The notes beneath the pieces are model-generated. The model was not told the DNA's origin. It saw nothing but the letters and a program-made list of their open reading frames with translations, and made no database searches. The position numbers were made by a program, and so were the translations under genes. This document shows, piece by piece, positions 1 to 5,049 of a stretch of 5,274 bases of DNA; position 1 is the first letter of the stretch; each line of letters opens with the position of its first letter. Source of the stretch: Nostoc cf. edaphicum LEGE 07299 (GTDB lineage: Bacteria; Cyanobacteriota; Cyanobacteriia; Cyanobacteriales; Nostocaceae). The stretch covers positions 1 through 5,274 of the forward strand of contig NZ_JADEXF010000331.1 of the NCBI RefSeq assembly GCF_015207245.1. The letters are read 5' to 3'.

Positions 1-91
1 ACTAAAATTCATATTTAATCAGCAAAAAGGTATATTACTTTCTCAAAACTTCATATTTAATAAGCAAAAAGGCATATTGCTTACTCAAAAT
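1..91. repeat. 42-bp tandem repeat, left part of array, enters from window edge
   Basis: TTCATATTTAAT occurs at 8 and again at 50, and the following bases also match (AGCAAAAAGG, then TTACTTTCTCAAA or TTGCTTACTCAAA), giving a period of 42 bp. With the unit set to begin at CTTTCTC, one copy is 38-79 and bases 1-37 are the last 37 bases of a preceding copy. The array therefore continues to the left of this window. Copies differ at several positions, so this part is older or less homogenised than the 62-bp units that follow. The motif AGCAAAAAG...CTTTCTCA is shared with those units. There is no RBS or believable coding capacity. Confidence 0.85.
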
Positions 92-96
92 GGCAT

Positions 97-309
97 TTTA
101 CTTTCTCAAACCCCAGTTTGCTTTCTCATTTTGGTGTTTTCCGCAAGCAAAAAGAGCTTTTACTTTCTCAAACCCCAGTTTGCTTTCTCATTTTGGTGTT
201 TTCCGCAAGCAAAAAGAGCTTTTACTTTCTCAAACCCCAGTTTGCTTTCTCATTTTGGTGTTTTCCGCAAGTAAAAAGAGCTTTTACTTTCTCAAACCCC
301 AGTTTGCTT
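97..309. repeat. 62-bp tandem repeat array, three full copies plus a partial fourth
   Basis: The block CTTTCTCAAACCCCAGTTTG starts at 101, 163, 225 and 287, an exact 62-bp period. Full units are 101-162, 163-224 and 225-286. The fourth stops matching after about 309. By eye the full units are identical except for one base: C at 148 and 210 is T at 272. Each unit divides into a 20-bp block and a 42-bp block (121-162, 183-224, 245-286). Both blocks begin with CTTTCTCA, and the 42-bp block aligns with the 42-bp units at the left edge. Each unit contains CAAAC-CCCA-GTTTG (for example 107-120) and a wider inverted repeat TTTGCTT/AAGCAAA (117-123 with 145-151). Copies abut without spacers, so this is not CRISPR. 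Function is unknown; it could be inert or a multi-copy small RNA locus. Confidence 0.93.
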
Positions 310-475
310 GTTTATTTAAGTAATTCGCGCATTGATTTTGGTATATAGTTGAGCCGAAAGCTTGCGATTAGTTAATAAGGTGGATATCTAGAACAATTCC
401 AATAACTAGTTGTGCCGCTTAGGTGATCTGTAAGGGCGCAATCGCAAACTGATTGGTAGGACTTAAGATTAAAGT
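310..475 (+). other. Leader region upstream of the kinase-like gene, no strong elements
   Basis: This stretch joins the repeat array to the start of the kinase-like gene. I see no open frame with an RBS, no tRNA and no strong hairpin. The best promoter-like pair is TTGAGC (349-354) followed after 18 bases by TAATAA (373-378), a weak match on the -10 side. TATATA at 342-347 is a better -10 but has no reasonable -35. Ahead of the ATG at 476 there are only weak purine runs: TAGGA at 457-461, which is rather far, and AAG at 465-467. Confidence 0.4.
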
Positions 476-1489
476 ATGTATACCAACCAAGATGTTATAG
501 GAAAAATGCAGGATAACATCTATGACTACATAGCGAAAGCTGCCTTTGCACAATATGATATGGCTCAAGGAGAGCGTTATTTTTTAGGTCATAGTGGAAG
601 TGTAACCTACTGTATAAAAACACAAGCGGAAAAATTTCTTCTCCGTATTCATCAACCAATATCTAAGTTACAAGGCGATGTATGGCAAAGACCACAGGTG
701 ATTGAGTCAGAACTTTTGTGGCTTACTGCCTTGCGTCATGACACAGAGATTGTTGTGCAGGAGCCAGTAAAAAATCTACAAGATAGATGGCTCACTCAAG
801 TTGTAGATGAGACCGGAGAAATGTTTTATTGCTCACTGCTGCATTGGATTGATGGCAACAACCTCAACGGAGAACGAACTCCAGAACAAGCTTACCAACT
901 CGGTTTGTTGCAAGCTAGATTGCATCAGCATAGTAGTCAGTGGCAACTGCCAGAAAACTTTGTTCGCCCAGTCTATGATCAGAATCGGCTGCAAGCAGCA
1001 CTTTCGGCACTTTATCCAGCAGTATTACAAGAATTGATTTCAGCAGAAGATTACAAGACCCTCGAAGTGGCGGCTTGTCAAGTTCAAGGAATGATAGAAA
1101 CACTGGGTCAGACACAAAATATCTGGGGACTGATTCACGCTGATCTTCATGAGGGCAACTATTTATTGCACAACGAGGAATTCCGTCCAATCGATTTTGC
1201 TCGCTGTGGCTTTGGATACTATCTTTACGATATTGCAAGTTCGCTTCAATATTTACTTCCTACTGTCAGACCTTCCTTTTTTGAAGGCTATCAAGCTATT
1301 CATAAGCTACCTGAACATTACTTACAGATTACAGAAGGTTTCTTTATCATGGCGCTGATTGAAGTACTTTCTTTTCATGTAAATAATCCACAAGAGCATA
1401 AGTGGATTTCGGAAACCGTGCCGTATATCGTCAAAGAACACGTTCATCTGTATCTTCAGGGCGAATCATTTCTGCTTGATAAATACTAA
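476..1489 (+). CDS. Aminoglycoside phosphotransferase (APH)/SrkA-like kinase-fold protein
   Basis: The 337-residue protein belongs to the APH/choline kinase/homoserine kinase II superfamily, cytosolic enzymes that move the ATP gamma-phosphate to a small-molecule hydroxyl or a protein Ser/Thr. The Brenner-type catalytic loop HADLHEGN covers residues 221-228, with Asp223 as the expected base and Asn228 as a metal ligand. The second metal site, the DFG equivalent, is IDFARCGFG at 239-247 (Asp240). The N-lobe shows a loop around HSGSVTYCIKT (39-49) and the strand FLLRIHQ (54-60). Length fits the family. No signal peptide or membrane segment is visible. The start at 476 has only a weak RBS. Met11 (506) has AGGA three bases ahead, too close to be convincing. 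The gene has no same-strand partner here and converges on the vWA genes 43 bp downstream. The substrate cannot be deduced, and aminoglycoside resistance should not be assumed. It contains no HIP1 site, unlike the vWA genes. Confidence 0.88.
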   Translation: MYTNQDVIGKMQDNIYDYIAKAAFAQYDMAQGERYFLGHSGSVTYCIKTQAEKFLLRIHQPISKLQGDVWQRPQVIESELLWLTALRHDTEIVVQEPVKNLQDRWLTQVVDETGEMFYCSLLHWIDGNNLNGERTPEQAYQLGLLQARLHQHSSQWQLPENFVRPVYDQNRLQAALSALYPAVLQELISAEDYKTLEVAACQVQGMIETLGQTQNIWGLIHADLHEGNYLLHNEEFRPIDFARCGFGYYLYDIASSLQYLLPTVRPSFFEGYQAIHKLPEHYLQITEGFFIMALIEVLSFHVNNPQEHKWISETVPYIVKEHVHLYLQGESFLLDKY

Positions 1490-1532
1490 GGCAGTCGGTG
1501 GCGGTTACGACACAACAAGTCCATTGCAATAT
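1490..1532. other. Short convergent gap between kinase-like gene and vWA operon
   Basis: Only 43 bp separate the TAA of the plus-strand gene (1487-1489) from the TAG of the minus-strand vWA gene (1533-1535). I see no GC-rich hairpin followed by a T run on either strand. Transcripts may therefore end inside the opposing gene or by a factor-dependent route, giving antisense overlap. Confidence 0.5.
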
Positions 1533-2813
1533 CTATTCCTGTAAAACGGTCTTTGATACAATCCTAGTTTTCTTGAGGTCTGCTTCGGAAAGTTCTTCTC
1601 CAGCTTGCAAGCGAGTAGCAGAAGTTTGCAACACTGTCGCCGCCCCTTTATCACCTATTTGTAAAGCAGTTTTAGCAGCCGTTTGCAACATCGTTGCTGC
1701 ACCAGTGCGATCGCCTTGTTGCAATTTCGCCTCGGCTAACTGGGTTTGGCGATACTTCGCTAATGCTAAAATAGATTGTTGTACCTGCGGATTGGATGTC
1801 GGTTGATAGGCTCGCACTACATCTGCATACACTGGCATCAAGGGCGAAAGTAAACCTTCTTCGTTAACCAATGGGTCATCATAACGGATTTGCAAATGCC
1901 CGATCGCTTGTTTACCTTCTGGCAATTGTCCCAGATAAATGTTCGCCAAAACTACCCGTTCTACATCTTGCATCAAATCTCCCAAACGGACAGCAAAGCT
2001 ACCATCAGCTTCGGGTTCCACTGGTAACTCGATTGTGTCTGGGGCAACTTGGGCAATGGGTTTCAATTCTGCTAGTCGGACATTGGGCACTAGAGATAAT
2101 AGTAAGTAGGCATTAGTTAACCCAATAGATTGAATCCGCCCAAACAATCGGCTAAATTGATCCACAGCTTGTTCAGGACGTTCAATATGGGCTAGAGTCC
2201 CACCACCGACATCGGCAATTTTTTCTAGCAAATCCTGATTCCAGCTATTACCAAATCCGAAAGTATTGATAGTTAGGTTCAGCTTGGCAGCCTTTTGCGC
2301 GAGTTGAAGACAACGTTTGTTGTCATCTCGCCCAATATCCCATTTCCAAATCCGCAAACCACTTTCACCATGTCCATCCGTCAGCAGAAACGCCTGGGAA
2401 ACAGCGCCTCTTGTGCCCTTCATCAGTTCTGTAATTCCCAGTTCCAAACCTTCAGCGATCGCAGTGCCGCCGCTAGCAGTCAGTTTGCTTTTTATTTGAG
2501 ATTTGATGCTTTCGGGGTCTTGGATGACTTGGTTGGGGATAATGACTTCCGCAGAACCGGAAAAAGCCACAACTGAAATGCGATCGCCTACTTTCAACCG
2601 ATCGATTAATCCTTCCACAGCCTGGATCACCGTTTTAATTGGGTGTCCATGCATGGAACCACTTTTATCCAAAATCAAGCAGAGATTGAGTGGTAGATTT
2701 CGATCGGACTCACCAGCAATCGCAAAAATCGTTATTGCTAGTTGACGTTGGCTACTTGTTTGAGCCACATCAACATTATTGTCATTTAACGCCGAGAGCA
2801 ATTTAACTTTCAT
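1533..2813 (-). CDS. von Willebrand factor A (vWA) domain protein, second gene of the pair
   Basis: The 426-residue protein has no signal peptide or membrane segment and is probably cytosolic. The vWA domain spans roughly residues 42-230 with a complete MIDAS metal site: DKSGS (Asp49, Ser51, Ser53), Thr117 in GGTAI and Asp146 in LLTDG. Such domains bind a divalent cation and usually a protein partner. A predicted beta-rich segment follows (about 232-312), then a helical tail with an internal 20-residue repeat (GDRTGAATMLQ, then GDKGAATVLQ, at 367 and 387) and a basic end, KKTRIVSKTVLQ (414-425). It is a paralog of the gene just upstream, with an 11-residue insertion containing IWKWD directly after the MIDAS Asp. 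Its ATG overlaps the upstream TGA (ATGA). There is no Shine-Dalgarno: the mRNA reads CCCCUCC there. The start is still secure because the N-terminus matches the paralog. Its exact role is unknown. Confidence 0.93.
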   Translation of the reverse strand: MKVKLLSALNDNNVDVAQTSSQRQLAITIFAIAGESDRNLPLNLCLILDKSGSMHGHPIKTVIQAVEGLIDRLKVGDRISVVAFSGSAEVIIPNQVIQDPESIKSQIKSKLTASGGTAIAEGLELGITELMKGTRGAVSQAFLLTDGHGESGLRIWKWDIGRDDNKRCLQLAQKAAKLNLTINTFGFGNSWNQDLLEKIADVGGGTLAHIERPEQAVDQFSRLFGRIQSIGLTNAYLLLSLVPNVRLAELKPIAQVAPDTIELPVEPEADGSFAVRLGDLMQDVERVVLANIYLGQLPEGKQAIGHLQIRYDDPLVNEEGLLSPLMPVYADVVRAYQPTSNPQVQQSILALAKYRQTQLAEAKLQQGDRTGAATMLQTAAKTALQIGDKGAATVLQTSATRLQAGEELSEADLKKTRIVSKTVLQE

Positions 2814-3976
2814 TGCGGAGGGGTATCTTGCAAAACTGTTTTGGAGACAATTCTGGTTTTCTTGCGATCGCTTTCAGATAAATCTCCACCAGATTGTAGC
2901 TGGGTGGCAGAAGTTTGCAACACCGTCGCCGCCCCAGTATCTCCCATTTGCAAAGCAGTTTTCGCAGCCGTTTGTAACATCGTCGCTGCACCACTGCGAT
3001 CGCCCTGTTGTAATTTCGTCTCGGCTAGCTGGGTTTGACGATACTTCGCTAATGCTAAAATTGACTGTTGCACCTGGGGATTCGGGTCTGCTTGGTAGTT
3101 TTTCACTACATGGGCATAAACGGGGATATTTGGTGTAACTAAACCTACCTTGTTGGCGGCTGGATCATCGTAGCGAACTTGCACATTAGCGATCGCTTGT
3201 TCACCTGTTGGCAATTGTCCCAAATAAATATTAGCTAAGATTACCCGTTCTGCATCTTTCATTAAATCTCCCAACCGCACAGCGAAGCGTCCATCAGCTT
3301 CTTGTTGCAGTGGTAACTCGATTGTGTCTGGAGAAACTTGGGCAATAGGTTTGAGTTCTGCTAGTCTGACATAGGGCATCAGGGAGAATAACAGATAAGC
3401 ATTAGTCAATCCCACAGTTTGAATACGGCTGAACAGGCGATTAAACTCTTCCACAGCCTGTTCGGGTTTTTGAATATAAGATAAAGTACCTAAGCCAGCA
3501 TCGGCAATTTTTTCTAAAACATCTTGGTTCCAGTTGTCACCAAATCCCAAAGTATTCAAAGTCAAATTATAGCTAGCAGCCAATTGGGCAAATTTCAAAC
3601 AGCGATTGTTATCACCGTGTTCATTTTCCCCATCAGTTAACAAAAAGGCTTGGGAAACAGTATCTTTTTTGCCCTTCGCCAACTCCTCAATGCCCAAACG
3701 CAACCCTTCATCAATCGCAGTTCCACCATCGGCGGCTAGGCGATTGATTTGCTGTTTGATTTTCTCTGGATTTTCGACACTTTGACTGGGTACTAAGACT
3801 TTGGCACGGTGATCGAAAACTACCACACTGAGGCGATCGCCAGGGTTGAGTCTATCTACCAGACGATTCGCGGCTTTTTTGACCGTTTCTAGCGATCGCC
3901 CATTCATCGAACCACTATGATCAAGAATTAAGCATAAATTCAAAGGTACATGGCGATCTTGAGTCTCTGCGATCGC
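1707..3976. repeat. Nine dispersed HIP1 octamers (GCGATCGC)
   Basis: Exact GCGATCGC palindromes occur at 1707, 2455, 2580, 2864, 2996, 3189, 3833, 3892 and 3969. This is the highly iterated palindrome typical of many cyanobacterial genomes and is the main compositional clue to the host. All nine lie within the vWA gene pair. I found none in 1-1489 or 4067-5274. The copies at 1707 and 2996 are at the same place in the two paralogs. Confidence 0.95.
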
Positions 3977-4066
3977 CGAAATCGAAATTCCCAACTGACG
4001 TTGACTGTTCAGTTGATTTGCGTCCAAATTACCATCATTCAAGGCAGGCTGCAAATTAACCTTCAT
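2810..4066 (-). CDS. von Willebrand factor A (vWA) domain protein, first gene of the pair
   Basis: The 418-residue protein has the same architecture as its downstream paralog. An N-terminal strand region with SQRQL (21-25) leads into a vWA domain with an intact MIDAS: DHSGS (Asp49, Ser51, Ser53), Thr116 in GGTAI and Asp145 in LLTDG. A beta-rich segment (about 220-300) and a helical C-terminus follow, the latter with the GD..GAAT.LQT repeat and a KKTRIVSKTVLQDTPPQ tail (402-418). After the MIDAS Asp it has a short acidic stretch, ENEHGDNNRC, where the paralog carries an insertion. An AGGGA lies 9 bases before the ATG (4080-4076), which supports this start and makes it the lead gene of the operon. 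No membrane segment is present. By eye about two thirds of residues are shared with the paralog, rising to near identity in the last 100. The binding partner is not identifiable from the sequence. Confidence 0.94.
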   Translation of the reverse strand: MKVNLQPALNDGNLDANQLNSQRQLGISISAIAETQDRHVPLNLCLILDHSGSMNGRSLETVKKAANRLVDRLNPGDRLSVVVFDHRAKVLVPSQSVENPEKIKQQINRLAADGGTAIDEGLRLGIEELAKGKKDTVSQAFLLTDGENEHGDNNRCLKFAQLAASYNLTLNTLGFGDNWNQDVLEKIADAGLGTLSYIQKPEQAVEEFNRLFSRIQTVGLTNAYLLFSLMPYVRLAELKPIAQVSPDTIELPLQQEADGRFAVRLGDLMKDAERVILANIYLGQLPTGEQAIANVQVRYDDPAANKVGLVTPNIPVYAHVVKNYQADPNPQVQQSILALAKYRQTQLAETKLQQGDRSGAATMLQTAAKTALQMGDTGAATVLQTSATQLQSGGDLSESDRKKTRIVSKTVLQDTPPQ

Positions 4067-4075
4067 AACTCAGAG

Positions 4076-4080
4076 TCCCT
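4076..4080 (-). promoter_or_regulatory. Ribosome binding site of the first vWA gene
   Basis: Reading the minus strand, AGGGA sits 9 bases before the ATG at 4066. This is a fair Shine-Dalgarno match. It contrasts with the second gene of the pair, which has none. Confidence 0.5.
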
Positions 4081-4139
4081 ATTCAGGATATACATATTAA
4101 AAAATAACTTCAAAGCACTACTTTAGCTCTACGGAAAAC

Positions 4140-4167
4140 TTATCCAACATAAATACACTAATATAAT
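4140..4167 (+). promoter_or_regulatory. clpR: Candidate promoter for clpR
   Basis: A perfect TATAAT is present at 4162-4167, with a weak TTATCC (4140-4145) 16 bases upstream. Transcription would start near 4174 and give a leader of roughly 130 nt containing the stem-loop at 4200-4256. A second possible pair is TTGAGG (4237-4242) and TAGGAT (4259-4264), also 16 bases apart, which would give a leader of about 34 nt without the stem. The sequence alone cannot choose between them. Confidence 0.35.
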
Positions 4168-4187
4168 CAGAATATCTTAGAAGCCAA
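4160..4187 (-). promoter_or_regulatory. Candidate promoter for the vWA operon
   Basis: On the minus strand, TTGGCT (4187-4182) is followed after 16 bases by TATATT (4165-4160), five of six bases of the -10 consensus. Transcription would begin near 4153, giving a leader of about 87 nt before the ATG at 4066. The -35 matches only three of six, so this is a candidate only. Its -10 overlaps the -10 proposed for clpR on the other strand. Confidence 0.3.
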
Positions 4188-4195
4188 GCATTGGC
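4183..4195. repeat. Short inverted repeat GCCAA-GCA-TTGGC
   Basis: A perfect 5-bp inverted repeat with a 3-base centre lies in the divergent intergenic region. It covers the proposed -35 of the vWA operon and falls just after the proposed clpR transcription start, so it could be a small operator or a leader hairpin. At this length chance is also a fair explanation. Confidence 0.3.
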
Positions 4196-4199
4196 AGAT

Positions 4200-4256
4200 G
4201 CGAAGCCACCTTCAGCATTAGGGAGAAATCCGCACCTTGAGGAAGGGTGGCATCGC
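4200..4256 (+). promoter_or_regulatory. Imperfect long inverted repeat in the clpR leader
   Basis: GCGA-A-GCCACCTTC (4200-4213) can pair with GAA-G-GGTGGC-A-TCGC (4242-4256): 13 base pairs interrupted by one A/A mismatch and one bulged G, around a 28-base loop. The loop carries a second CACCTT (4233-4238; the first is 4207-4212) that can pair instead with AAGGGTG (4243-4249) across a GAGG tetraloop. The two foldings exclude each other, an arrangement seen in attenuators and other leader switches. There is no T run after either hairpin, so a simple intrinsic terminator is not supported. At DNA level it could instead be an operator. Confidence 0.45.
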
Positions 4257-4304
4257 GCTAGGATGTATTACAGTTAACGGCATAGTTTCAGGCGATCAGT
4301 TGCT

Positions 4305-4967
4305 ATGGACATTTCCCCAATTAAGGCTGTTCAAGCCCCATATTACGGCGATAACTTTTACCGGACACCACCGCCAGATTTACCTTCCCTCTTATTGAAG
4401 GAGCGAATTGTCTATATTGGGATGCCTCTGGTGCCTGCTGTCACGGAATTAATCGTGGCCGAATTGCTGTTTTTGCAATCCGACGACCCCGAAAAACCGA
4501 TTAAAATCTATATCAACTCCACCGGCACTTCCGGTTACAGTGGCGAACCCATTGGCTTTGAAACCGAAGCCTTCGCCATCTATGACACCATGAAATATAT
4601 CAAGCCTCCTATCCATACCATCTGCGTCGGTTCCGCGATGGGTATGTCAGCGATGCTTCTCAGTGCTGGTACGAAAGGTTGCCGTGCTAGTTTGCCTCAC
4701 TCCTCGATTATCCTGCATCAGCCTAAGAGCTACGCCCAAGGTCAAGCAACGGATATTCAAATTCGCGCTAGGGAAGTTTTGGTAAATAAAGGGGCGTTAG
4801 TTGATATCTTGCATCAAACTACTGGACAGCCCCCAGAAAAAATTACTAAAGACATGGATCGTCTGTTATATCTGACACCTTACGAAGCGAAGGAATACGG
4901 TTTAATTGACCGAGTTTTCGAGAAAGAAGAACTCGCAAATCCCCCACTTCCTGCCAGTGTCCTCTAG
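4305..4967 (+). CDS. clpR: ClpR, catalytically inactive ClpP-like subunit of Clp protease
   Basis: The 220-residue protein is a ClpP-family subunit with a broken active site. In the E. coli alignment, the nucleophile motif ASMG becomes AMGMS, placing Gly113 at the Ser position. His138 in ILHQP is kept, and the catalytic Asp is replaced by Leu187 (KDMDRLLYL against RDTERDRFL). Between INS and AIYDTM there is an insertion of about nine residues (STGTSGYSGEPIGFETEAF region, 72-90), a feature of ClpR proteins. In Synechococcus, ClpR joins ClpP3 in mixed heptameric rings that work with ClpC in the cytosol; that is established for the family and inferred here. The start is supported by family length, although the nearest AGG (4290-4292) is 12 bases away. 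It is followed after 142 bp by clpP3 on the same strand, the conserved cyanobacterial order. The stop TAG abuts a heptamer repeat array. Confidence 0.95.
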   Translation: MDISPIKAVQAPYYGDNFYRTPPPDLPSLLLKERIVYIGMPLVPAVTELIVAELLFLQSDDPEKPIKIYINSTGTSGYSGEPIGFETEAFAIYDTMKYIKPPIHTICVGSAMGMSAMLLSAGTKGCRASLPHSSIILHQPKSYAQGQATDIQIRAREVLVNKGALVDILHQTTGQPPEKITKDMDRLLYLTPYEAKEYGLIDRVFEKEELANPPLPASVL

Positions 4968-5021
4968 TGAGTGCTGAGTGCTGAGTGCTGAGTGCTGAGT
5001 GCTGAGTGCTGAGTGCTGAGT
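4968..5021. repeat. Heptameric short tandem repeat, (TGAGTGC) x 7.7
   Basis: Seven exact copies of TGAGTGC run from 4968 to 5016, followed by TGAGT (5017-5021). This resembles the short tandemly repeated repetitive (STRR) heptamers of filamentous cyanobacteria. The array begins at the first base after the clpR stop codon, so the frame reads TAG TGA. Seven-base repeats change length easily by slippage, so copy number probably varies between strains. Confidence 0.95.
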
Positions 5022-5047
5022 AGAGACGCGATTAATCGCGTCTGTAC
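5020..5047. repeat. Perfect 20-bp palindrome with extended arms, interspersed-repeat type
   Basis: AGACGCGATTAATCGCGTCT (5024-5043) is its own reverse complement. Beyond one G/G mismatch (5023/5044) three more bases pair (GTA at 5020-5022 with TAC at 5045-5047). In RNA it would form a stem of 8 or more pairs with a TTAA loop. From memory this closely resembles a palindrome scattered in many copies in Nostoc-type genomes; that needs a search to confirm. There is no T tract, so it is not a standard terminator, and it lies inside the presumed clpR-clpP3 transcript. Confidence 0.8.
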
Positions 5048-5049
5048 AG

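Noticed and set aside
1..309. CRISPR array
   Set aside because: Repeat units abut directly with no unique spacers and no cas genes nearby.
8..309. Insertion sequence or MITE
   Set aside because: No transposase fragment, no terminal inverted repeats bounding the array and no target-site duplication seen; simple tandem amplification explains it better.
77..348. Open frames in all three forward frames over the repeat array, giving Phe/Ser-rich peptides of 65-77 residues
   Set aside because: The 62-bp period is not a multiple of three and the unit lacks forward stop codons, so each frame stays open by repetition alone and cycles through the same peptide in shifted register. There is no RBS and no recognisable domain.
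915..1238. Minus-strand open frame of 107 codons inside the kinase-like gene
   Set aside because: It lies wholly within a well-supported kinase-fold gene, has no family features and no RBS, and is best read as a shadow of that gene.
476..1489. Aminoglycoside resistance gene
   Set aside because: The catalytic loop only places it in the broad APH-like superfamily, whose members phosphorylate many substrates. Nothing here shows an antibiotic-binding site or a resistance context.
2779..3138. Plus-strand open frames across the vWA genes, including a 119-codon one over the junction
   Set aside because: The minus-strand vWA genes have intact domains here, and similar shadow frames appear at matching places in both paralogs because their DNA is alike.
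5020..5047. Rho-independent terminator after clpR
   Set aside because: The palindrome is stable, but no T run follows on either strand, and clpP3 with a good RBS follows on the same strand.
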